From: Bacillota bacterium
GTDB lineage: Bacteria > Bacillota > Clostridia > Oscillospirales > Oscillospiraceae
DNA length: 15,457 nt
Assembly: GCA_023393155.1 (NCBI GenBank)
Contig: JAEWML010000186.1
Span: 1 to 15,457, forward strand
Reading direction: 5' to 3'
In this document: positions 1-6,323 of the stretch, piece after piece
How positions within the stretch are numbered: position 1 is the stretch's first letter
Layout: each line of letters opens with the position of its first letter
Translations under genes and position numbers: made by a program
Notes under the pieces: generated by a model
What the model saw: only the letters and a program-made list of their open reading frames with translations
Databases searched by the model: none
Told to the model about the DNA's origin: nothing

Positions 1-87
1 TGGCTAAGACGCCCCGCAAGGGGATAATTAGGGTGGTACCGTGAAGCATCGCTTCGCCCCTATGCCGGGGCGGGGCGTTTTCTTTTT
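1..87 (+). promoter_or_regulatory. T-box riboswitch, 3' part (alanine, controls alaS)
   Basis: Only the 3' end of the leader is in the window; the specifier loop lies upstream of base 1. The conserved T-box AGGGTGGTACCGTG is at 30-43. The antiterminator can be drawn exactly: AGGG 30-33 pairs with CCCT 58-61, TGGTACC 34-40 is the bulge, and GTGAAGC 41-47 pairs with GCTTCGC 51-57 around loop ATC. The bulge reads UGGU, which complements an ACCA tRNA end, as expected for tRNA-Ala with discriminator A. A small CCCC/GGGG hairpin with a GCAA loop (12-23) precedes it. From family knowledge, uncharged tRNA stabilises the antiterminator and lets transcription run into the gene. Assignment to alanine rests on alaS being next and on UGGU, since the specifier codon cannot be seen. 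Confidence 0.93.
50..87 (+). terminator. T-box rho-independent terminator
   Basis: CGCTTCGCCCC (50-60) pairs over all 11 positions (two G-U pairs) with GGGGCGGGGCG (67-77) around loop TATGCC, followed by TTTTCTTTTT (78-87). Its 5' arm overlaps the 3' arm of the antiterminator (51-61), so the two folds exclude each other, as in a classical T-box attenuator. Confidence 0.93.
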
Positions 88-132
88 GTACCGTAAATTT
101 GAGAAATTTTGAGAAATACGGAGGAAACATAT

Positions 133-2784
133 ATGGCACATCCGGTATATGGACTGAACGAGCTTCGGGAGATGTTCCTGAGCTACTTTGAGAGCAAGGG
201 CCATCTGCGCCTGCCCAGCTTTTCCCTGATTCCCCACAACGACGCAAGCCTTCTTCTGATTAACAGCGGCATGGCCCCCATGAAAACCTGGTTCACCCGG
301 GAGGAGGAGCCTCCCCGCAACCGGGTTTGCACCTGCCAGAAGTGCATCCGCACCGGCGACATTGAGAACATCGGCAAGACCGCCCGCCACGGCACTTATT
401 TCGAGATGCTGGGCAATTTCTCCTTCGGCGATTACTTCAAGAAGGAGGCCATCCCCATGAGCTGGGAGTTTTTGACCGAGGTGGCGGGTCTGGAGGCCGA
501 CCGGCTGTATCCCTCCATTTACGAAGAGGATGAAGAGGCCTTTGAAATCTGGAACAAAGACATGAACATCCCCGCCGAGCGCATCTTCCGCTTCGGCAAG
601 GCGGACAACTTCTGGGAGCATGGCCCCGGGCCCTGCGGCCCCTGCTCCGAAATTTACTACGACCGGGGCGAGGAGTACGGCTGCGGCCAGCCCGGCTGCA
701 CCGTGGGCTGCGACTGCGACCGGTATATCGAAATCTGGAACAACGTCTTCTCCCAGTTTGTCAACGACGGCGAGGGCCATTACGAGGAGATGAAGAATAA
801 GAACATCGACACCGGTATGGGCCTTGAGCGGCTGGCGGTGGCCAGCCAGGGCGTGGCGTCCCTCTTCGACGTGGACACTGTGATGCACATTACCAACCGT
901 GTCAGCGAAATCACCGGCGCCCACTATGAGGAGAGCGCCAAGACCGACGTGTCGCTGCGGGTCATCACGGACCATATCCGTTCCTCCGTCATGATGATCT
1001 GCGACGGAGTGCTGCCCAGCAACGAGGGCCGGGGCTATGTGCTGCGCCGCCTGCTGCGCCGTGCCGCGCGGCACGGAAAGCTGCTGGGAGTGGACGGACC
1101 GTTCCTGTACAAGGTGGTGGCCACGGTGGCGGAGGTCAACAAGGCTGCGTATCCCGACGTGGCGGAGAAGGAAGCCTATATCACCAAGGTGGTGCGGACG
1201 GAGGAGGAGAACTTCCTCAAGACGCTGGACGCGGGCATGAAGATTTACACGGAGATGCTGGCGGCGCACAAGGAAGAAAGCAAGACTTTGTTCTCCGGCG
1301 CGGACGCATTTAAGCTTTACGACACCTATGGCTTCCCTCTGGACCTGACGGCGGAGATGCTGGAGGAAGAGGGCATGCAGGTGGACGAGGCCGGGTTCCA
1401 CGAGCTGATGGAACAGCAGCGCGTCCGGGCCAGAAAGGCGCGGGAGGCGCTGGGCGACGTGGCATGGGCGGGCATCGATCTGGGTCTTGACGCAACGCCC
1501 ACCCTCTTCACCGGGTACGACCATAACACAGACACCGGCACGGTGCTGGCCATCGTGGCGGAGGATGAGCTGCGGGACGCCATCGTCAAGGGCGCCGAGG
1601 GCGTGCTTGTGCTGGACAAAACGCCGTTTTACGCGGAGATGGGCGGACAGGTGACGGACCACGGCACCATTTCTCTGGACGGGGCGGTGTTTGCCGTCCA
1701 CAACGTGCAGAAGGACAAGGCGGGCAAGTTCCTGCACCATGGCGTGCTGGAATCCGGCGAACTGAAAAAGGGAGACGTCGTTACCTCCGCTATCGATGCG
1801 GAGCGCCGTCAGGCCGTCCGCCGGGCCCACAGCGCCACCCATCTGCTGGACGCGGCGCTGAAAAAGGTATTGGGGGACCATGTGCACCAGGCCGGTTCTC
1901 TGGTGGAGCCGGACCGGCTGCGGTTCGACTTCACCCACTTCTCAGCCATCACGGCGGAGGAGTTGTCCCAAATCGAACGGCTGGTGAACGACGAGATTCT
2001 GGCGGGCCTGCCTGTGGGAACGCAGGAGCTTCCCGTGGAGGAGGCGAAGAAGCTGGGGGCCGTGGCCCTGTTCGGCGAGAAATACGGCAAGACCGTCCGC
2101 GTGGTTTCCATGGGGGAGGGCGAAGAGTTGGCCTCCATGGAATTCTGCGGTGGCACGCATTTGGACAACACCGCGAAGGTTGGCCCCTTCCGCATCCGGT
2201 CCGAGGCGGGCATTGCCTCCGGCGTGCGCCGGATTGAGGCCACGGTGGGCAAGACCTCGCTGGAGATCATGAACCGCAATCAGGAGATGCTGTTCCGGGC
2301 GGCGGAGCTGCTGAAGACCAGCCCCGCAGACCTTGCGGACCGGGCGGAGCAGGTGATGCTTGAAATGCGGGAGCTGCGCCGCGAGGTGGAGCGGTATCAG
2401 GCGCAGGCTTCCCTTGGCGACGCGCAGCAGTTCCTGATGTCCGCCAAGGCCGTGGGCGGCCTGAAGATCGTGACCCATAGCCGCTCCGGCACGGACGCGA
2501 ACGCCCTGCGCCAGATGGGCGACTTCCTGCGGGACAAGGAGCCGGGCGTGGTGGCGGTGCTGGCAAGCGCCGCGGAGGAGAAAATCACCTTCCTTGCCGT
2601 GTGCGGCAAGGAGGCCTTGGCAAAGGGCATCAAGGCGGGAGAACTGGTGAAGCTGGTGTCCGGCATCGCGGGCGGCTCCGGCGGCGGCAAGCCCGACTCC
2701 GCCATGGGCGGCGGCAAGGACCTTTTGAAGCTGGACGACGCGCTGGCCGCGGTGGACGACTTCGTGGCGGAAAGGCTGAAATAA
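133..2784 (+). CDS. alaS: Alanyl-tRNA synthetase
   Basis: Charges tRNA-Ala with alanine in the cytoplasm and clears mischarged Ser/Gly-tRNA-Ala. The product has 883 residues, normal for bacterial AlaRS. Class II motif 2 is at about 85-102 (RHGTYFEMLGNFSFGDYFK) and motif 3 at 228-235 (GMGLERLA). The cysteine-rich GCGQPGCTVGCDCDRY stretch seen in many Firmicutes enzymes is present. The editing domain carries both metal-site motifs, H566-SAT-H570 and C672-GGT-H676. The C-Ala domain ends with the usual glycine-rich GGSGGGKPDSAMGGGKD segment. I chose ATG 133 because GGAGG at 120-124 lies 8 bases upstream; the frame is open from ATG 109, but that start has no ribosome binding site and the family N-terminus (MAHPVYGLNELR) begins at 133. 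It is regulated by the T-box upstream. The next gene starts one base after the stop. Confidence 0.98.
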   Translation: MAHPVYGLNELREMFLSYFESKGHLRLPSFSLIPHNDASLLLINSGMAPMKTWFTREEEPPRNRVCTCQKCIRTGDIENIGKTARHGTYFEMLGNFSFGDYFKKEAIPMSWEFLTEVAGLEADRLYPSIYEEDEEAFEIWNKDMNIPAERIFRFGKADNFWEHGPGPCGPCSEIYYDRGEEYGCGQPGCTVGCDCDRYIEIWNNVFSQFVNDGEGHYEEMKNKNIDTGMGLERLAVASQGVASLFDVDTVMHITNRVSEITGAHYEESAKTDVSLRVITDHIRSSVMMICDGVLPSNEGRGYVLRRLLRRAARHGKLLGVDGPFLYKVVATVAEVNKAAYPDVAEKEAYITKVVRTEEENFLKTLDAGMKIYTEMLAAHKEESKTLFSGADAFKLYDTYGFPLDLTAEMLEEEGMQVDEAGFHELMEQQRVRARKAREALGDVAWAGIDLGLDATPTLFTGYDHNTDTGTVLAIVAEDELRDAIVKGAEGVLVLDKTPFYAEMGGQVTDHGTISLDGAVFAVHNVQKDKAGKFLHHGVLESGELKKGDVVTSAIDAERRQAVRRAHSATHLLDAALKKVLGDHVHQAGSLVEPDRLRFDFTHFSAITAEELSQIERLVNDEILAGLPVGTQELPVEEAKKLGAVALFGEKYGKTVRVVSMGEGEELASMEFCGGTHLDNTAKVGPFRIRSEAGIASGVRRIEATVGKTSLEIMNRNQEMLFRAAELLKTSPADLADRAEQVMLEMRELRREVERYQAQASLGDAQQFLMSAKAVGGLKIVTHSRSGTDANALRQMGDFLRDKEPGVVAVLASAAEEKITFLAVCGKEALAKGIKAGELVKLVSGIAGGSGGGKPDSAMGGGKDLLKLDDALAAVDDFVAERLK

Positions 2785-2785
2785 C

Positions 2786-3337
2786 ATGCTGCCGAAGGAC
2801 CCCGCTATTTTACTGAGCGTGGTGAATACCAAGCTGCGGGATAATTACGCTGATTTGGAAGACCTCTGCGCCGCCGAGGACGTGGACCGGGCGGAATTGG
2901 TCAAGACCCTGGAGAAGCTGGGGTATCGCTATCACGCCCAGCGCCGCCAGTTTATCCGAGAAGAATTTACCGAATATTTTAAAAAGGGAGGAACCATGAT
3001 GTCGGACTGCTTATTCTGCAAAATCGCCGCCGGGGAGATTCCCAGCGACAAGCTGTATGAGGACGAGCTGTGTTATGCCTTCAGCGACATTGCGCCTCAG
3101 GCCCCGTCCCATTTTCTGGTGATTCCGAAGAGCCACATCGCTTCCGTGTCCCAGATTGACGGGAGCAACAGCGCGTTGGTCGCCCACATTTTTGAGGTGA
3201 TTGCAAAGCTCACCGCCGAAAAGGGCATCGGGAGCTATCGCGTGGTTTCCAACATCGGGGATCAGGCGGGGCAGAGCGTGCCACACCTGCACTTCCATGT
3301 ACTGGGCGGACGGGATATGACCTGGCCTCCGGGCTAA
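2786..3337 (+). CDS. DUF4250 domain joined in frame to HIT-family hydrolase
   Basis: One uninterrupted 183-residue frame holds two units. Residues 1 to about 60 (MLPKDPAILLSVVNTKLRDN... to QFIRE) match the small DUF4250 family, normally a free protein of about 60 residues of unknown function. Residues 72-183 are a complete HIT protein: CLFCKIAAGEIPS near its start, the triad H167-L-H169-F-H171, and the usual GGRDMTWPPG end. HIT enzymes hydrolyse nucleoside phosphoramidates or related adenosine phosphates through the middle histidine (H169 here). The linker FKKGGT is encoded by a good ribosome binding site, so HIT is probably also, or only, translated separately from ATG 2999. The frame starts one base after the alaS stop and has no promoter of its own, so it should be co-transcribed under T-box control. 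Whether a fused protein exists is unknown. Confidence 0.8.
   Translation: MLPKDPAILLSVVNTKLRDNYADLEDLCAAEDVDRAELVKTLEKLGYRYHAQRRQFIREEFTEYFKKGGTMMSDCLFCKIAAGEIPSDKLYEDELCYAFSDIAPQAPSHFLVIPKSHIASVSQIDGSNSALVAHIFEVIAKLTAEKGIGSYRVVSNIGDQAGQSVPHLHFHVLGGRDMTWPPG
2985..3001 (+). promoter_or_regulatory. Internal ribosome binding site and likely separate HIT start
   Basis: AGGGAGG (2985-2991) lies 4 bases before ATG 2996 and 7 before ATG 2999. The second ATG has the better spacing and gives the usual HIT N-terminus, MSDCLFCKI, for a product of 112 residues (2999-3337). The site sits inside the longer 2786-3337 frame. It suggests an ancestral two-gene arrangement whose upstream stop codon has been lost or shifted. 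Confidence 0.7.
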
Positions 3338-3379
3338 AGCCGCCAAAGGTCACCCGCGCGAACCTTATTTGACGGTGGA

Positions 3380-3399
3380 AAAACCCCCTGCGGGGTTTT
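3380..3399 (+). terminator. Terminator after alaS-HIT unit
   Basis: AAAACCCC (3380-3387) pairs with GGGGTTTT (3392-3399) around CTGC. The 3' arm doubles as a short T-run, so it could end transcription in either direction. It lies 43 bases after the HIT stop and is the natural end of the T-box operon. The T-run is only four bases long, so efficiency is uncertain. Confidence 0.65.
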
Positions 3400-3436
3400 C
3401 GAATGTTCAATTCATCGCCTGCGGGCAATACAAAGT

Positions 3437-3469
3437 AAGGGGCTGGGGAAGCGAATTCCCCGGCCCCTT
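3437..3469. repeat. Long near-perfect hairpin in the HIT-lepB spacer
   Basis: AAGGGGCTGGGGAA (3437-3450) pairs with TTCCCCGGCCCCTT (3456-3469) over 14 positions with one G-U, around GCGAA. No T-run follows on either strand, so it is not a standard terminator. It could be a mobile palindromic repeat, an mRNA 3' stabiliser, or a backup for the terminator at 3380-3399. Confidence 0.6.
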
Positions 3470-3490
3470 GAAAGTTGTCGGTTCCTCTTA

Positions 3491-3626
3491 GGCAATTGCC
3501 GGGTGCACTCCCGCCGGGAAAAGCGTTTTAACAGAAAGGCCGGGGGCGCCGACGGGGACGCCCTCCTCCCGTTGGCGCACGGGGCGGGGCGAAGCCCGCG
3601 CTTTTCCGGGAAAAATCCCACCCGGC
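3491..3626. repeat. Nested inverted-repeat element, function unknown
   Basis: The outer arms GCCGGGTG (3498-3505) and CACCCGGC (3619-3626) are perfect complements. A second pair, GGAAAAGCG (3517-3525) and CGCTTTTCC (3599-3607), lies inside them. Within that are GCGCCGACGGG (3546-3556) with CCCGTTGGCGC (3568-3578, one G-U) and GGGC GAA GCCC (3587-3597). A 10-base palindrome, GGCAATTGCC (3491-3500), abuts the left end. Arms this long and ordered suggest a folded RNA or a dispersed non-coding repeat. I do not recognise a known RNA family. Weak antisense reading frames cross it but look like composition artefacts. Confidence 0.5.
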
Positions 3627-3630
3627 GCAC

Positions 3631-3659
3631 TTGTTCTTTGCACGTAAATTTGTTATACT
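3631..3659 (+). promoter_or_regulatory. Sigma-A-type promoter for the lepB operon
   Basis: The -35 box TTGTTC (3631-3636) and -10 box TATACT (3654-3659) are separated by exactly 17 bases. A TGT at 3651-3653 provides an extended -10. Transcription should start near 3666, leaving a leader of about 120 bases before lepB. This is the best promoter in the window. Confidence 0.75.
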
Positions 3660-3668
3660 ATGCAAGTT

Positions 3669-3782
3669 AAGGCGGCGCGAAAGCTGCCTTTGCGGAGAGC
3701 GGCGGCGAAATACCTGCCGCGCCGGAGAAAAGCGGCGGCGGGGCTTTCCGTCCGGCGCGGTTCCAGAATCTGCCGGACGAGG
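3669..3782 (+). promoter_or_regulatory. Structured 5' leader of lepB
   Basis: Hairpin 1 pairs AAGGCGGC (3669-3676) with GCTGCCTT (3683-3690). Hairpin 2 pairs CCGCGCCGGA (3717-3726) perfectly with TCCGGCGCGG (3751-3760), with further pairing inside. GTCCGGC (3750-3756) can instead pair with GCCGGAC (3772-3778), which directly precedes the GAGG ribosome binding site (3779-3782). The leader can therefore adopt two exclusive folds, one of them next to the binding site. Regulation by this route is inference only; GC-rich leaders often fold by chance. Confidence 0.4.
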
Positions 3783-3788
3783 TATAAA

Positions 3789-4388
3789 ATGACAAACGAC
3801 ATGACAGAATTGACGGCAGCTCCGGAGGCGGTCCGGGGGCAGGGACTGTACGAATGGGTGCGGGCGCTGGTGTCCTCCGTGCTGGCGGTGGTGCTGGTGT
3901 TTGCTTTCGCCGCGCGGCTGATCGGAGTGGACGGACAGTCCATGCTGCCCACGCTTCAGGACGGGGACCGATTGGCGGTTACCGTGGGTTTGCTGGCGGG
4001 GAAATACAGGACCGGAGACATTGTGGTTTTGCGCAAGCAGAGTTTTTTGAAGAAACCCATCGTCAAGCGGATTGTCGCCGTGGGCGGGCAGACGGTGGAC
4101 ATCGATTTTGACGAGGGCAGCGTGCAGGTGGACGGAAAGATTTTAAACGAGCCGTACATCCGGGAGCTGACCTTTCGCTGTGACGGGACGGAGTTTCCCC
4201 TGACGGTGCCCGAGGGCTCCGTATTTGTGATGGGGGACAACCGCAACCACTCCAACGACAGCCGGGACGCGCGGCTGGGCACGGTGGACGAGGGGTATAT
4301 CATCGGCAGGGCGGCGTTGATTCTGTATCCCGGCAGGGATTCGGAGACGGGGCGGCGGGATTTTTCCCGCATCGGCGTTATCCGGTGA
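3789..4388 (+). CDS. lepB: Signal peptidase I
   Basis: Membrane-anchored serine protease that removes signal peptides from exported preproteins on the outer face of the membrane. The 199-residue product has one membrane segment at about 25-45 and the catalytic serine in box B (GVDGQSMLP, S51). The general-base lysine is in box D (KKPIVKRIVAVGG, K93), and box E follows at 148-162 (MGDNRNHSNDSRDAR). This is the short Gram-positive SipS-like architecture. ATG 3789 is preceded by GAGG (3779-3782) with 6-base spacing. The frame is open back to ATG 3660, but that codon overlaps the promoter -10 box and the extra 43 residues look like translated leader RNA. It is the first gene of the operon; rbgA starts 20 bases after its stop. 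Confidence 0.95.
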   Translation: MTNDMTELTAAPEAVRGQGLYEWVRALVSSVLAVVLVFAFAARLIGVDGQSMLPTLQDGDRLAVTVGLLAGKYRTGDIVVLRKQSFLKKPIVKRIVAVGGQTVDIDFDEGSVQVDGKILNEPYIRELTFRCDGTEFPLTVPEGSVFVMGDNRNHSNDSRDARLGTVDEGYIIGRAALILYPGRDSETGRRDFSRIGVIR

Positions 4389-4407
4389 GGGCACAAGGAG
4401 GAAACAC

Positions 4408-5289
4408 GTGGAAAACGGACAGAATCTGAATATTCAGTGGTATCCCGGCCACATGACCAAAACCCGGCGGATGATTGCCGATCAGCTAAAAAACGTGGAC
4501 GCGGTTTGCGAGCTGCTGGACGCCCGCATTCCTGTTTCCAGCCGGAATCCGGACGTGGACGAGCTGACGGCGGGAAAGCCCCGGCTGGTGGTTTTAAACC
4601 GGGCGGATCAGGCGGACCCCGCCAAGACGCGGCTGTGGGCGGCCTATTTCAGGGAGAAGGGCTATGCGGTGCTGGAGTGCAGCGCAAAGGACGGAAACGG
4701 CGTGGAGCGGTTTCCCGCCGCCGTGCGGGCGTTGCTTGCGGACAAGCTGCGTGCCTATGCGGAAAAGGGGCAGGTGGGCCGGACCATGCGGGTGATGATC
4801 CTGGGGATTCCCAACGTGGGAAAATCCACCTTCATCAATCGGGTGGCAAAGCGGAAAACAGCCAAAACCGAGGACCGGCCCGGCGTTACCCGGGCGAAGC
4901 AGTGGGTCCCCATCGACCAGGGGCTGGAGCTGCTGGACACGCCGGGAATTCTCTGGCCCAAGTTTGAGGACCAGAGCGTGGGGCTGAATCTGGCTTTCAC
5001 CGGCGCGGTCCGGGACGAGGTGATGGACATTGAGACGCTGGCCTGCAATCTCATGAGCTATCTTGCAGACCGGTATCCGGACCAGCTTGCCGAGCGGTAT
5101 AAGTTTCAGCCCCAGCCGGGGGCTTCCGGCTATGAATTGCTGGCGGAGGCCGGACAGAAACGGGGCTTTGTGATTCGGGGCGGTGAAATTGACACGGAGC
5201 GGATGGCCAAAATCCTGCTGGACGAGTTCCGGGGAGGAAAGCTTGGCCGTTTTACTCTTGAAACGCCGGAGGAACAAAAAGATGCCTGA
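4408..5289 (+). CDS. rbgA: Ribosome biogenesis GTPase RbgA (YlqF)
   Basis: Circularly permuted GTPase that acts in late assembly of the 50S ribosomal subunit. The product has 293 residues. The N-terminal hallmark WYPGHM is at 11-16. The G motifs come in permuted order: G4 NRAD (64-67), G5 SAKD (92-95), G1 GIPNVGKST (133-141), a G2 threonine near 161, and G3 DTPG (177-180). A C-terminal RNA-binding region of about 90 residues follows. G4 reads N-R-A-D where NKxD is usual, a conservative change in the guanine-recognition loop. The start is GTG 4408, with AAGGAGG (4395-4401) 6 bases before it. The last 8 bases overlap rnhB, which supports translational coupling. Confidence 0.96.
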   Translation: MENGQNLNIQWYPGHMTKTRRMIADQLKNVDAVCELLDARIPVSSRNPDVDELTAGKPRLVVLNRADQADPAKTRLWAAYFREKGYAVLECSAKDGNGVERFPAAVRALLADKLRAYAEKGQVGRTMRVMILGIPNVGKSTFINRVAKRKTAKTEDRPGVTRAKQWVPIDQGLELLDTPGILWPKFEDQSVGLNLAFTGAVRDEVMDIETLACNLMSYLADRYPDQLAERYKFQPQPGASGYELLAEAGQKRGFVIRGGEIDTERMAKILLDEFRGGKLGRFTLETPEEQKDA

Positions 5290-5917
5290 GCTGGAGCAGC
5301 CCTGGAGCATTGAGGAGCAGTGCTTTGCCGCCGGGTATGAAACGGTGTGCGGCGCGGACGAGGCGGGCGCGGGGCCGCTGGCGGGGCCGGTGTATGCGGC
5401 GGCGGTGATTCTGCCCCGGGGGCTGATCATTGATGGGCTGAACGACTCGAAAACGCTGACGGAGAAGAAGCGGGAGGCGCTGTTTGAAATTATCCGGGCC
5501 GAGGCGGAGGACTATTGCGTGGCCTGGGTAGAGGCCGGGGAGATTGACGCCATCGACATTCTCAACGCCCGGATGAAGGCCATGCAGCTTGCCATCGACG
5601 GATTGAAAAAGCGTCCCGATTTTGCCCTGATTGACGGGAACCGGGACCGGGGGAGCCTCTGCGCCATCACCGCGCCCCACGAAACCGTGGTGGGCGGAGA
5701 CGGGAAAAGCGCGTCCATCGCGGCGGCGTCCATTCTGGCGAAGGTCAGCCGGGACCGGTTTGTGACCGAGGTGCTGGACAAGGAATACCCGCTTTATCAA
5801 TTTGCAAAGCACAAGGGGTATGGCACCAAGCTGCACTATGCAATGCTGGATGCTTACGGTCCCTGTCCCGCCCACCGGCGGAGCTTTTTGAAGAAATGGG
5901 AGAAGGGAAGGCCATGA
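5282..5917 (+). CDS. rnhB: Ribonuclease HII (GRG motif altered to GAG)
   Basis: Cuts RNA in RNA-DNA hybrids and nicks at single ribonucleotides misincorporated in DNA. The product has 211 residues. Catalytic acids appear to be D26 and E27 (ADEAG), D118 (LIDGNR) and D140 (GGDGKS). The family blocks SIAAASILAKVSRD and HKGYGTKLH...GPCPAHRRSF are intact. The unusual point is residues 29-31, where the conserved G-R-G reads G-A-G (GCG codon at 5369-5371). From family knowledge this loop reads the 2'-OH at the RNA-DNA junction. ATG 5282 has GGAGG at 5268-5272, 9 bases upstream. It overlaps rbgA by 8 bases and yraN by 4. The rest of the protein looks normal, so it is probably active, perhaps with altered specificity. 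Confidence 0.95.
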   Translation: MPELEQPWSIEEQCFAAGYETVCGADEAGAGPLAGPVYAAAVILPRGLIIDGLNDSKTLTEKKREALFEIIRAEAEDYCVAWVEAGEIDAIDILNARMKAMQLAIDGLKKRPDFALIDGNRDRGSLCAITAPHETVVGGDGKSASIAAASILAKVSRDRFVTEVLDKEYPLYQFAKHKGYGTKLHYAMLDAYGPCPAHRRSFLKKWEKGRP

Positions 5918-6267
5918 CCACGAAAAGCGCCGGAAACCGGGGCGAGGCGGAAGTCGCGGGATATCTGCGCCGGCGGGGCTATAGGTTGCTTGCCAGCCAG
6001 TGGCGCTGCCGGTTCGGGGAGATTGATTTGATTGCCCGGGACCCGGAGGGGCTGTTGTGCTTTGTGGAAGTGAAGCTGCGGAGTAATCTGCAGGTGGGGC
6101 TTCCAAGGGAATATGTGACCGTGGCCAAGCAGGCCCGGCTGCGGTCTGCCGCCGCGTTGTACATGAGCGTGAAGGATTTGGACGAGCCCGCCCGGTTTGA
6201 TGTGGCGGAGGTTTACGACGAGAACGGCGCGCTCCGGGTGGAGTATCTGGAAAACGCGTTTGAATAA
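5914..6267 (+). CDS. yraN: YraN/UPF0102 family nuclease-fold protein
   Basis: A small protein of 117 residues with the restriction-endonuclease-like core of the UPF0102 family. It has G10-E11 in the first helix, GEIDLIA at 35-41 and FVEVK at 50-54, the latter two forming the E/D-xEVK metal site. Its cellular role is poorly defined; it is commonly found beside rnhB, and a DNA or RNA processing role is inferred from the fold. The start is ATG 5914, in the four-base ATGA overlap with the rnhB stop, preceded by a purine-rich AAGGGAAGG. An in-frame ATG at 5896 lies inside rnhB without a good binding site. thrC follows after 56 bases. Confidence 0.93.
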   Translation: MTTKSAGNRGEAEVAGYLRRRGYRLLASQWRCRFGEIDLIARDPEGLLCFVEVKLRSNLQVGLPREYVTVAKQARLRSAAALYMSVKDLDEPARFDVAEVYDENGALRVEYLENAFE

Positions 6268-6323
6268 TGCGCCGGGAGCCGGACGGGAGACACGCGGCGG
6301 CGCGACAAGCAGGAGGAAGAGAC

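Larger units (their letters stand above)
3338..3788. other. 451-base gene-free region between HIT and lepB
   Basis: No reading frame here has both a plausible start with ribosome binding site and a recognisable product. From left to right it contains the terminator (3380-3399), the 33-base hairpin (3437-3469), the nested inverted-repeat element (3491-3626), the promoter (3631-3659) and a structured leader (about 3666-3788). It is the only gene-free stretch over 300 bases in the window and marks the boundary between the alaS and lepB transcription units. Confidence 0.8.

Noticed and set aside
28..1938. Very long open frame on the minus strand across alaS (636 codons)
   Set aside because: It lies wholly antisense to a clear alaS, has no recognisable domain, and is the kind of open frame that GC-rich coding DNA produces on the opposite strand.
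3412..3630. Minus-strand 72-codon frame in the HIT-lepB spacer
   Set aside because: It is Arg/Pro/Ala-rich, has no convincing ribosome binding site, and runs through the inverted-repeat element, so it is better explained as structured non-coding DNA.
3660..3788. N-terminal extension of lepB from ATG 3660
   Set aside because: The codon overlaps the -10 box and would lie upstream of the predicted transcription start. The extra residues are Arg/Lys-rich translation of leader hairpins, and SipS-type enzymes start just before the membrane segment.
5183..5281. N-terminal extension of rnhB inside rbgA
   Set aside because: The start has no ribosome binding site and the added 33 residues do not resemble RNase HII. 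ATG 5282 has GGAGG upstream.
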